From Parvibaculaceae bacterium Mf 1.05b.01 (GTDB taxonomy: Bacteria; Pseudomonadota; Alphaproteobacteria; Parvibaculales; Parvibaculaceae), in NCBI GenBank assembly GCA_000509225.1, contig BAOK01000001.1, forward strand, positions 1,116,001-1,180,000: a DNA stretch of 64,000 nt, given 5' to 3'. How positions within the stretch are numbered: the stretch's first letter is position 1; each line of letters begins with the position of its first letter. This document shows positions 28,098 through 36,116 of the stretch, in pieces. The notes beneath the pieces were generated by a model. It made no database searches. It saw nothing but the letters and a program-made list of their open reading frames with translations, and had not been told where the DNA came from. The translations under genes were made by a program, and so were the position numbers.

Positions 28098-30050
28098 GTG
28101 GCAAGCAAAGACCTCCCATCGACAGGTGCACGGCACCGCACCGCCGTCGTATTTCTGTTTGACGTGGCACTCGCGGCCATTTCGTTTCCAATTGCCCTAT
28201 ACTTGCGTCTTGGCACGGGCCTCTTTGCCTACAACTGGGGTCTCGTTGTGACGTCAACAAGCATATTCACGCTTGTTGCGGCTATCGTCATTTTCCAATC
28301 GAAACTCCACCGTATTCCTTGGCGATACATTTCCGTGGATGATGCCTTGTTGTTGGGTCGAACGGCGCTGATCACTAACATTACTTTTCTCGTCGTGATG
28401 TTTCTCACTGCTCGGCTCGATGGCATTCCGCGCTCGTTGGTTGTCATCGATACAATGGTCCTAACAGCCTTGTTGGTAGGCGTACGCCTGAGTGTTCGGT
28501 TGTGGTACGAGAAACAGATAGGGCTTCTGCGCATTTCGGGAGACACGAGCAACATCCAATCTATTCTTCTGATTGGAGCGACTGACGAAGCAGAAGCCTT
28601 TATCAGAAAGATGGCCCGCGATCCCAATGCTCGCTACCGGGTTCTCGGCATCGTGGAAAACGGTTCGCGCCCGATCGGTAGCCGCATCCGAGGTGTAAAA
28701 ATTGTCGGCGGTGTGGACCAGCTGCCCAATATTATTCTCAGCTATAGAAACATTCTCTCAAGTCTGGTGCTTGCTGATCCGGATATGCGTGGCCAACCCG
28801 TTCGCGACCTGCTGGCAACCGCGCGCAATCATGATCTAAAGCTCGACCGCCTGCCGCAAATTTCGGCTTTAACAAAAGCCTCAGCGCAAGAAATAGCCAT
28901 CCGTCCGGTCGACGTAGAGGACCTTTTAAGCAGGCCGCAGGCAGAGCTTGACCGAGACGCGATGGCCTCACTCATTGGCAACAAGCGTGTCCTTGTCACC
29001 GGAGCGGGCGGCAGTATTGGGTCAGAGCTGGTGCGGCAGGTAGCCAGTTTTGGTCCCTCACATTTGACGCTGTTTGATAATTCCGAATTCAACCTGTACG
29101 AAATTGACCGTCAACTCGGCGAGAATTACTCGACCATCTCTCGTTCAGCGATCATTGGCAACGTGCGTGATGCTGACCATGTCGAGCGGGTGTTCACCCA
29201 AGAGCGACCGGAGATTGTGTTTCACGCCGCAGCGTTGAAGCATGTTCCCATGCTAGAGCCGCAACCATCACAAGCGGTCCTTACCAATGTGATGGGTACG
29301 AAAAACATAGCCGATGCAACTGTGCGTCATGGCATCGACACGATGGTCATGATCTCGACGGACAAGGCGACCCACCCGGTCAACGCAATGGGGGCCTCCA
29401 AGAGGATTGCGGAAACCTATTGCCAAGCGCTTGATATTGACGCCCGCAAGGACAATCGGACCCGGTTTGTCACAGTCCGGTTCGGCAATGTGTTGGGGTC
29501 GGCAGGATCGGTCATACCTCTGTTTGAAAAGCAGCTTCGTAAGGGTGGGCCCATCACAGTGACCCATGAAGAAATGACCCGCTATTTCATGACCATCCGT
29601 GAAGCTGTTGAGCTGGTGCTTCAAGCGGCAACATTGCGCGATGACACGATCGACGAGGGCGGGGCAATTCTGGTGTTGGATATGGGTAAACCCGTCAAAA
29701 TTCTTGATATGGCCAACGAGATGATCAAGCTCGCAGGGCTAACGCCCAACGAAGATATTGAGATTAAAATCACAGGCCTGCGGCCCGGAGAACGTCTTTA
29801 CGAGGACCTATTTGACGATGCTGAAGAGCTTCTGCCCACAAGCCATGCGGCCATGATGGCTGCCCGGCCACGGGTCGCGGATCGGGCATTTGTTGAGAAG
29901 GGGATATCGGCGATGCTGCAGGCAGCCGATCAAGGCGAAGATGCCACTGTTCGAGAGTTAATGGGCAGACTTATTCCTGACTTCACGAGCGCGGAAGCCA
30001 AGGTGGGCCAAAACCCATCGTCAGCTCACACCCCCAGCGCAACAGAATGA
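28098..30050 (+). CDS. Membrane-bound UDP-sugar 4,6-dehydratase (PglF/WbpM/CapD-like)
   Basis: 650 residues. About four membrane segments within residues 15-135 precede a first Rossmann-like unit (SILLIGATDEAEAF, 155-168) and a second catalytic SDR domain with TGAGGSIGSE at 301-310 and ISTDKATHPVNAMGASKR, the family's catalytic region. Family members convert UDP-GlcNAc to the 4-keto-6-deoxy sugar, the first step to bacillosamine, QuiNAc, FucNAc or related surface sugars. The start is a GTG with CGGAGC upstream. It precedes glmU and glmS, which supply UDP-GlcNAc. The exact product cannot be told from sequence. Confidence 0.94.
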   Translation: MASKDLPSTGARHRTAVVFLFDVALAAISFPIALYLRLGTGLFAYNWGLVVTSTSIFTLVAAIVIFQSKLHRIPWRYISVDDALLLGRTALITNITFLVVMFLTARLDGIPRSLVVIDTMVLTALLVGVRLSVRLWYEKQIGLLRISGDTSNIQSILLIGATDEAEAFIRKMARDPNARYRVLGIVENGSRPIGSRIRGVKIVGGVDQLPNIILSYRNILSSLVLADPDMRGQPVRDLLATARNHDLKLDRLPQISALTKASAQEIAIRPVDVEDLLSRPQAELDRDAMASLIGNKRVLVTGAGGSIGSELVRQVASFGPSHLTLFDNSEFNLYEIDRQLGENYSTISRSAIIGNVRDADHVERVFTQERPEIVFHAAALKHVPMLEPQPSQAVLTNVMGTKNIADATVRHGIDTMVMISTDKATHPVNAMGASKRIAETYCQALDIDARKDNRTRFVTVRFGNVLGSAGSVIPLFEKQLRKGGPITVTHEEMTRYFMTIREAVELVLQAATLRDDTIDEGGAILVLDMGKPVKILDMANEMIKLAGLTPNEDIEIKITGLRPGERLYEDLFDDAEELLPTSHAAMMAARPRVADRAFVEKGISAMLQAADQGEDATVRELMGRLIPDFTSAEAKVGQNPSSAHTPSATE

Positions 30051-30070
30051 AACATTAAGTTATTTTGGGC

Positions 30071-30093
30071 GAAAATGGTGATATGCCATTTTC
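30071..30093. repeat. Perfect inverted repeat between dehydratase and glmU
   Basis: GAAAATGG and CCATTTTC form an eight-base stem around a seven-base loop, 21 bases after the dehydratase stop. Could be an operator for glmU or a stem lacking a T tail. Confidence 0.4.
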
Positions 30094-30132
30094 TGGCGCG
30101 GATTCTAGCTGGCTACAGCCACTTACACAGAG

Positions 30133-31506
30133 ATGAAAAAGTTAATGAGCGGACGCGATACCACCGTCATAGTACTAGCTGCTGGCAAAGGCACCCGCAT
30201 GAAGTCGGCGATGCCGAAGGTCATGCATGAAATTGCTGGACGGCCACTCCTTGGGCACGTCTTAAGCGCCACGAAGGCAATTTCCCCCGAACAGATCGTG
30301 ACAGTTGTTGCGCCTGATATGGAAGTGGTCGCGGCCTACGCCAAGTCATGGGGTGATGAGGTGCAGACCTGCATTCAACACCAAGCTAATGGTACGGGCG
30401 ATGCAACGCGAAGTGTGCTTAGCGAAGTTCCGCGAGAGCCCGGTGTGGCACTGGTCGTTTTCGGGGACGCCGCCTTCCTCGAAGCGGAAACACTGATTGA
30501 AATGCGGGATAAATGCGCAAGCGGATCCGCCATCGTCGTGCTTGGATTTGATACGGATGATCCAACCAATTATGGCCGCCTGGTGCGTTCTGCCGATGGT
30601 GCCTTGGAGCGCATTGTTGAAGAAAAGGCCGCCACCGAAGCTGAGAAAAAAATCACTCTATGCAACAGCGGTGTGATGGCCATTTCCCGCGATCTTCTGC
30701 ACGACATGATTGCCGACCTGCAACCCAACCCGGTGAGTGGCGAAATTTATCTCACTGATCTTCCACAAATTGCGCAAGCCCGTGGTCTTACATGTTCGAC
30801 AACGGCCCTTGAAATCGGGGACACCGTCATAGGTGTTGATAGCCGGGGCGATCTTGCGACTGCAGAGGCCATTTTCCAGAAACGACTGCGCGAGAAGTTT
30901 CTGGCAAGCGGTGTAACGCTGCATGATCCTGAGAGCGTCTATTTCTGCATCGACACGCAGATTGGTAGAGATGTCATCGTTGAACCAAATGTCGTTTTCA
31001 GACCCAAGGTTCAGATTGGCGACAATGTAACGGTCAAAGGCTTTTCGCACTTGGAAGGCGTGCGCATCGAAGATGGTGCCGCCGTCGGGCCGTTTGCGCG
31101 ACTACGTCCTGGGACACGGGTAGGTGAGGGCGCCAAGATTGGCAATTTTGTTGAGACAAAAAAGGCCGACATCGAGGCTGGAGCAAAGATTAGCCACCTG
31201 ACCTATATTGGCGATGCAAGGGTTGGCGCGGAAGCAAACATCGGCGCGGGGACAATCACCTGCAACTATGACGGCTTCAACAAGCATTTCACAGATATCG
31301 GGGCAGGCGCCTTTGTGGGATCTAACAGCTCCCTCGTAGCACCGGTTAAGATTGGTGATGGCTCCTATATCGGGTCCGGCAGCGTTGTCACAAAAGATGT
31401 GACACAAGACGCGCTCGCTGTTTCCCGAGCCAAACAAATGGAGAAGGGTGGCTGGGGCGCTGCTTTTCGAGAAAAACATCAAAGTTCAAAAGAGAAGAAA
31501 GACTGA
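30133..31506 (+). CDS. glmU: Bifunctional GlcNAc-1-phosphate uridyltransferase / glucosamine-1-phosphate acetyltransferase
   Basis: Makes UDP-GlcNAc for peptidoglycan, LPS and other glycans. 457 residues. The N-terminal pyrophosphorylase has LAAGKGTRMKS at about 15-25; the C-terminal half is a left-handed beta-helix of hexapeptide repeats (VGPFARLRPGTRVGEGAKIGNF, quoted in part: GEGAKIGNF) with NYDGFNKH in the acetyltransferase site. An ATG four codons in (30145) is an equally possible start. glmS follows after three bases, so the two UDP-GlcNAc genes form an operon. Confidence 0.98.
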   Translation: MKKLMSGRDTTVIVLAAGKGTRMKSAMPKVMHEIAGRPLLGHVLSATKAISPEQIVTVVAPDMEVVAAYAKSWGDEVQTCIQHQANGTGDATRSVLSEVPREPGVALVVFGDAAFLEAETLIEMRDKCASGSAIVVLGFDTDDPTNYGRLVRSADGALERIVEEKAATEAEKKITLCNSGVMAISRDLLHDMIADLQPNPVSGEIYLTDLPQIAQARGLTCSTTALEIGDTVIGVDSRGDLATAEAIFQKRLREKFLASGVTLHDPESVYFCIDTQIGRDVIVEPNVVFRPKVQIGDNVTVKGFSHLEGVRIEDGAAVGPFARLRPGTRVGEGAKIGNFVETKKADIEAGAKISHLTYIGDARVGAEANIGAGTITCNYDGFNKHFTDIGAGAFVGSNSSLVAPVKIGDGSYIGSGSVVTKDVTQDALAVSRAKQMEKGGWGAAFREKHQSSKEKKD

Positions 31507-31509
31507 ACC

Positions 31510-33333
31510 ATGTGCGGGATCATCGGTGTCGTTGGCGACGAAACAGCTTCTCCTATCATACTTGAGGCGCTTAAGCGGCTTGAATATCGCGGATATGACT
31601 CCGCGGGCATCGCGACGCTCATTGACGGGGAAATCAACCGTCGTCGAGCAGAAGGCAAGCTGTCTAATCTAGAATCCTGTCTACGAGATGATCCTCTGAA
31701 AGGTGTCATTGGTATTGGGCATACCCGCTGGGCGACACATGGTGCGCCCAACGAGAGAAACGCCCATCCGCACGTCACAGATGACGTGGCGATCGTTCAT
31801 AACGGCATCATCGAGAATTTTAGGGAACTCAAAGAAGGCCTGGTCGCGTCGGGAGCCGCTTTTCAGACAGATACGGACTCTGAAGTTGTCGCACATCTAA
31901 TTTCATCGCACCTCAAAAGTGGGCTTACACCGGTGGAGGCGGCAAAAGCGGCTTTCGATATGCTCGAAGGTGCCTTTGCGCTGGGTGTCGTGTTCCAGGG
32001 TGAAGAGGATCTCATTGTAGGCGCACGTCGGGGCAGCCCTCTTGCCGTTGGTTATGGCGACGGTGCGATGTATCTGGGGTCTGATGCATTCGCACTGGCA
32101 CCTATGACCAACCGCGTCACATTTCTTGACGATGGGGATTGGGCTGAAATTCGACGCGACAGCGTTACAATCCGAAACGCTGCCGGCGACGTTGTTGAGC
32201 GACCTATTAAAATTACAGATGCCTCTTCTCAACTGGTCGACAAAGGCAATCACCGACACTTCATGGCGAAGGAAATCTTCGAACAACCAGAAGTCATCGG
32301 ACATACATTGGGCGACTATATCGATCCAATGGCTGAGATAATCAGACTTCCACACGTTCCATTTGATCTGGCAACCGTCCCAAAAATCACCATCATTGCT
32401 TGTGGCACTGCATCTTATGCGGCTCATGTTGCAAAATACTGGTTTGAAGAAAAGGCACGAATTTCAGTAGAGATCGATATCGCTTCAGAGTTCCGTTATC
32501 GCGAAGCAGCGCTTCCGGATGGTGGTCTCGCCATCTTCATCTCCCAATCGGGTGAGACGGCGGATACTCATGCGGCTCTCAATTATTGTCGTGAGCAGGG
32601 ACAGCACATTTTATCGATCGTCAACGTGACGGAGTCGACCATTGCCCGGGCATCAGATGCCATTATGCCAACATTTGCGGGCCCCGAGATTGGGGTTGCT
32701 TCGACAAAAGCATTTACATGTCAGCTTGTTGTGCTTGCAGCTCTCGCCATTGCGACAGGTCGGGCGCGGGGAACAATCTCGCTATCGGATGAGAACCATC
32801 TTGTCCGGTCACTGCTTGAGGTTCCCCGCCATGTTTCCTCAGCTCTCGGCCATACCGCCAAATTGGAAGAACTTTCACACTCGCTCGCGCGCGCGCGTGA
32901 TGTGCTCTATCTGGGACGCGGAGCCAACTATCCGATTGCGCTGGAAGGCGCACTTAAGCTCAAGGAAATCTCCTATATCCACGCGGAAGGCTATGCTGCT
33001 GGCGAATTGAAGCATGGTCCGATTGCGCTGATTGACGAAGATGTTCCCGTTGTTGTTATTGCGCCCAGTGACCGACTGTTCGACAAGACGGTTTCAAACA
33101 TGCAGGAAGTCATCGCGCGGGGCGGCAAGGTCCTCCTGATCTCCGATGAACAGGGTATTTCAAAGGCTGCCGATGCACCCTGGCAGAATGTCGAGCTCCC
33201 AACCTGTGATCCCTTTATTCAGCCAATTTTGGCCACGATCCCTGTGCAACTCCTGGCCTATTTTACGGCTGTGGCAAAGGGCACAGATGTCGATCAGCCG
33301 CGAAATCTCGCCAAATCCGTGACCGTTGAATAA
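31510..33333 (+). CDS. glmS: Glutamine--fructose-6-phosphate aminotransferase
   Basis: Converts fructose-6-phosphate and glutamine to glucosamine-6-phosphate, the first committed step to UDP-GlcNAc. 607 residues, standard. The N-terminal nucleophile Cys is residue 2 (MCGIIGVVGD), with HTRWATHG in the glutaminase domain, SQSGETADT in the first SIS domain, and the C-terminal LAKSVTVE ending. It follows glmU by three bases. No glmS ribozyme is expected or seen. Confidence 0.98.
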   Translation: MCGIIGVVGDETASPIILEALKRLEYRGYDSAGIATLIDGEINRRRAEGKLSNLESCLRDDPLKGVIGIGHTRWATHGAPNERNAHPHVTDDVAIVHNGIIENFRELKEGLVASGAAFQTDTDSEVVAHLISSHLKSGLTPVEAAKAAFDMLEGAFALGVVFQGEEDLIVGARRGSPLAVGYGDGAMYLGSDAFALAPMTNRVTFLDDGDWAEIRRDSVTIRNAAGDVVERPIKITDASSQLVDKGNHRHFMAKEIFEQPEVIGHTLGDYIDPMAEIIRLPHVPFDLATVPKITIIACGTASYAAHVAKYWFEEKARISVEIDIASEFRYREAALPDGGLAIFISQSGETADTHAALNYCREQGQHILSIVNVTESTIARASDAIMPTFAGPEIGVASTKAFTCQLVVLAALAIATGRARGTISLSDENHLVRSLLEVPRHVSSALGHTAKLEELSHSLARARDVLYLGRGANYPIALEGALKLKEISYIHAEGYAAGELKHGPIALIDEDVPVVVIAPSDRLFDKTVSNMQEVIARGGKVLLISDEQGISKAADAPWQNVELPTCDPFIQPILATIPVQLLAYFTAVAKGTDVDQPRNLAKSVTVE

Positions 33334-33401
33334 GAACAGGGCTTACAAGGCACTCAAAACGTGATTTCATGACCCTACAAACCTTAAGGGGAAGGGGAAC
33401 C

Positions 33402-33770
33402 ATGTCTTTTCAAGAAGCAATTTCATCTGGCCTGTCCAGGTATATCGACTTCAATACACGGTCGTCGCGTTCTGAGTACTGGTTTTGGGTGCTCTTCGTC
33501 ATCCTCCTGTCGATTGTTGCAGGTGTCATCGACAACTTGCTGTTCGGGTCATCTGTCTTGGGCACACTTGTTACACTTGGCCTGTTGGTCCCTGGGATTG
33601 CTGTTGGTGTTCGTCGTTTGCATGACATTGACCGCAGCGGCTGGTGGTACCTGATCGCACTCATTCCCATCATCGGGGCTCTTGTGCTGATTTACTGGTT
33701 TGTGCAACCAGGAACACCAGGAAGCAATGAGTATGGCGACAACCCTCTCGGGGACGCCGCGTCGAGCTAA
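33402..33770 (+). CDS. DUF805 membrane protein
   Basis: 122 residues from the ATG at 33402, which follows a very strong AAGGGGAAGGGG site; an in-frame ATG at 33369 would add 11 residues. The family pattern is clear: RYIDFNTRSSRSEYWFW at the N-terminus, three hydrophobic segments, GVRRLHDIDRSGWW in the middle and a Pro/Gly-rich end (QPGTPGSNEYGDNPLG). The function of DUF805 is not established. It lies 68 bases after glmS. Confidence 0.92.
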   Translation: MSFQEAISSGLSRYIDFNTRSSRSEYWFWVLFVILLSIVAGVIDNLLFGSSVLGTLVTLGLLVPGIAVGVRRLHDIDRSGWWYLIALIPIIGALVLIYWFVQPGTPGSNEYGDNPLGDAASS

Positions 33771-33780
33771 GACAAAGCAC

Positions 33781-33838
33781 CGCCACCTCTGGAGATTTCT
33801 GCACTTGAGCCGAAATCCTGAGGTGGCGACAAAACCGG
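33781..33838. repeat. Long imperfect hairpin after the DUF805 gene
   Basis: CGCCACCTC (33781-33789) pairs perfectly with GAGGTGGCG (33830-33838). Inside, GGAGATTTC and GAAATCC extend the stem with a T-T mismatch and a two-base bulge, leaving a 12-base loop. It begins 11 bases after the DUF805 stop. No T run follows on the plus strand; on the minus strand the flank is modestly T-rich. Confidence 0.6.
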
Positions 33839-33917
33839 CACATTGACCTACTCTTAACTTCTATAGCCGCTGTGATTCGGACGTTGACCGGTTCATGGAA
33901 AATGGGGTGAGAGAGGC

Positions 33918-35456
33918 ATGTTTGTGAACCTGACTGCTGCCATAGATGGAACCCGAGCATCCCTGCGCTTTGGTCTCTTTCTGGGAGTTTTGCTAGTAGG
34001 CAGCGCCCTGGCACTTCAAGCAAATGCTGCGACCAGTGAAGAGGAAGCTGACGCGATTGCTTCCCTGAACGCTGGGACGGCCGCTATTCAGTCTGGCCGG
34101 GCACTGGAAGCCGTAGACTATCTAAACGCAGCGATTGAGGGCAATGCACTCGACGCAGAACGGATGGCTCTGGCTTATCATCACCGAGGAATCGCGAACC
34201 AGAAGTTGGGTCTGGGTGGTCATGCGGTCGCGGACTATACCAGTGCTATCTGGCAAGGCGGATTGCCCGCAAGCATCTTACCGCGGAGCTACTATAATCG
34301 AGCGGTCGCCTATGCTGGCATGGGACAGCAGGAGCGGGCGGCTCGGGACTATGATAAGGCCATCGAGCTAGCCCCAAACTATGCTTCTGCCTTTCATAAC
34401 CGGGGCAATTTACGACGACACCTTGGACGCCATAGTGAGGCGATTGTTGACTATGATCGCGCGCTGACTCTGGGAATGGGAGCTCGGGCGCACCTTACGT
34501 ACTTCGCGCGGGCACTTTCGCACAATGAACTTGGGAATGAGCAGGATGCGTTGGAAGATGCCGCGCACGCGCTTGAGCTGGAAGCCAATTTCGCCCCTGC
34601 GCAAACCGCACTGGCGGAATGGGGCGGCTCCCGCATTACGCAGGTCGCCGCGGCAAAGCCCGTAGAAGCGCCGATCATTACCGCGTCTATTCCTGAACCT
34701 GGGCAAACGAACTCTGCGCCACAGGCTGTTCTACCAGCCCGGCAAGTTTCAGCGCCTCTTGTCGCATCGGTCTCAGAGAACAACCGTCGCGAAAATACGC
34801 GCTCCGCCAATCTGGATGGCGTCCGTATCCCCAATGCGGCTTCTAGCGCCGGGCAGGCAGTAACGCTGACCCCGCCCAATGTTGCTGCTATCGAGCCTCA
34901 GAGCGGCAATGTCACTGTGCGGCCATTGTCTGAGGTCCTACCGCCTCCCAGAGCCCCCAGCACAGGGTGGGAAGCCACAGTGACACGCTTCGTGCAACCA
35001 CCCTCGGCCTCGACTGAAAACTCAGTTCGCGTCGCGGCTGTTCCGTCGGGCGATCCCATGACAACGGCATCTATTGACAGTTCCAGGCCGACCCCGGTTT
35101 CCCGGGATGGAAACCTGCTGACACCTCCACGGCATGCCCCAATAGCGGTACCGGTTCGGGTTGCCGCCGGCACGTCGACAACAACAAGTGACGCCAGCCC
35201 TGCGCCACGTGGTCTTCGGGTGCAAATCGGGTCCTTCCGGTCGGCGTCCGATGCGACGGCAGCTTGGGACAAAACAGTCACGGCCCATCAGGAATTGATC
35301 GGCCAAAGACAGCCCTACATAGTCGAGGCAGACCTTGGCCCTCGCGGTATTTTTTATCGGCTACAGATTGGGCCCCTGCATTCCAGCAACGAAGCCAAAG
35401 CGCTGTGCAACGCACTCAAGGCGCGCGGGCAAGACTGCATTCTTGCCGCCAGATAG
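33918..35456 (+). CDS. Exported TPR protein with C-terminal SPOR domain
   Basis: 512 residues. An N-terminal signal sequence (hydrophobic FGLFLGVLLVGSALALQANA, about 18-38) is followed by four or five tetratricopeptide repeats (about 45-235; for example YNRAVAYAGMGQQERAARDY and FHNRGNLRRHLGRHSEAIVD). Then comes a long Pro/Ser/Thr/Ala linker and a SPOR domain at about 430-510 (LRVQIGSFRSASDATAAW ... FYRLQIGPLHSSNEAKALC). The layout suggests a periplasmic scaffold that binds peptidoglycan. GAGAGAGG lies just before the ATG. It converges on the DUF454 gene with 18 bases between stops. Confidence 0.92.
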   Translation: MFVNLTAAIDGTRASLRFGLFLGVLLVGSALALQANAATSEEEADAIASLNAGTAAIQSGRALEAVDYLNAAIEGNALDAERMALAYHHRGIANQKLGLGGHAVADYTSAIWQGGLPASILPRSYYNRAVAYAGMGQQERAARDYDKAIELAPNYASAFHNRGNLRRHLGRHSEAIVDYDRALTLGMGARAHLTYFARALSHNELGNEQDALEDAAHALELEANFAPAQTALAEWGGSRITQVAAAKPVEAPIITASIPEPGQTNSAPQAVLPARQVSAPLVASVSENNRRENTRSANLDGVRIPNAASSAGQAVTLTPPNVAAIEPQSGNVTVRPLSEVLPPPRAPSTGWEATVTRFVQPPSASTENSVRVAAVPSGDPMTTASIDSSRPTPVSRDGNLLTPPRHAPIAVPVRVAAGTSTTTSDASPAPRGLRVQIGSFRSASDATAAWDKTVTAHQELIGQRQPYIVEADLGPRGIFYRLQIGPLHSSNEAKALCNALKARGQDCILAAR

Positions 35457-35474
35457 GGTGCGAGATATTCCGTC

Positions 35475-35867
35475 TTAAATCGATGGTTGGCTTGGGCGTG
35501 TTACAACGTAACTGGCGACACCGATAAGAATTGAAATAACGCCGAAGACAACGATAAGAGGCGCGTTGGTGCCGAGCGCCAACCACAGACCACTGGCTGT
35601 CATCATGGTGACTGCGATGACCTTCGCACGGAGTGGAATGATCCGGTCTCGTTCCCAGTCGGCGATATAGGGTCCGAAATACTGGTTTTCGATGAGCCAG
35701 GTGTGAAGACGTGGCGATGATCGTGCAAATGCCCAGAGCGCTGCCAGCAAAAAGACTGTTGTCGGCATAACCGGCAACACGATACCGATCGCCCCGAGCG
35801 CCACACATACCCATCCCAGGCCCTGAAGCAGATGGCGTCGGTAGGCTCTTTCCGTCTCAATACTCAT
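35475..35867 (-). CDS. YbaN family (DUF454) membrane protein
   Basis: 130 residues from the ATG at 35867, the family's normal length; a TTG 51 bases upstream is less likely. It has the DUF454 pattern LGWVCVALGAIGIVLPVMPT with hydrophobic segments near 18-40, 80-100 and 102-122, and FGPYIADWERDRIIPLRAK between them. Inner-membrane protein of unknown function. Confidence 0.9.
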   Translation of the reverse strand: MSIETERAYRRHLLQGLGWVCVALGAIGIVLPVMPTTVFLLAALWAFARSSPRLHTWLIENQYFGPYIADWERDRIIPLRAKVIAVTMMTASGLWLALGTNAPLIVVFGVISILIGVASYVVTRPSQPSI

Positions 35868-36116
35868 TTGGACACATGCCTGTAGAATCTTGTTTGCGGC
35901 TTCAGTGAGATCGGCCAAGGTGAACCCCAGTTCAATATCGGGCGGACTGACGCAAGGTCTCGTTGGTCTTTTGACGCCTTCACGTCCGCGATCTCCTTAT
36001 TGTTGTCGAAACCCAAAAACAATCGGTAAACTGGCACTCAATACCCAGAAACCGGGACATTTCAGCCCTAACCATCTGGGATATATAGTGCCTTTTAGCA
36101 TTCAGGGAAGAGACAC

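Noticed and set aside
32880-32897. CG-alternating run, possible Z-DNA
   Set aside because: Short and explained by Ser-Leu-Ala-Arg-Ala-Arg codons in glmS.
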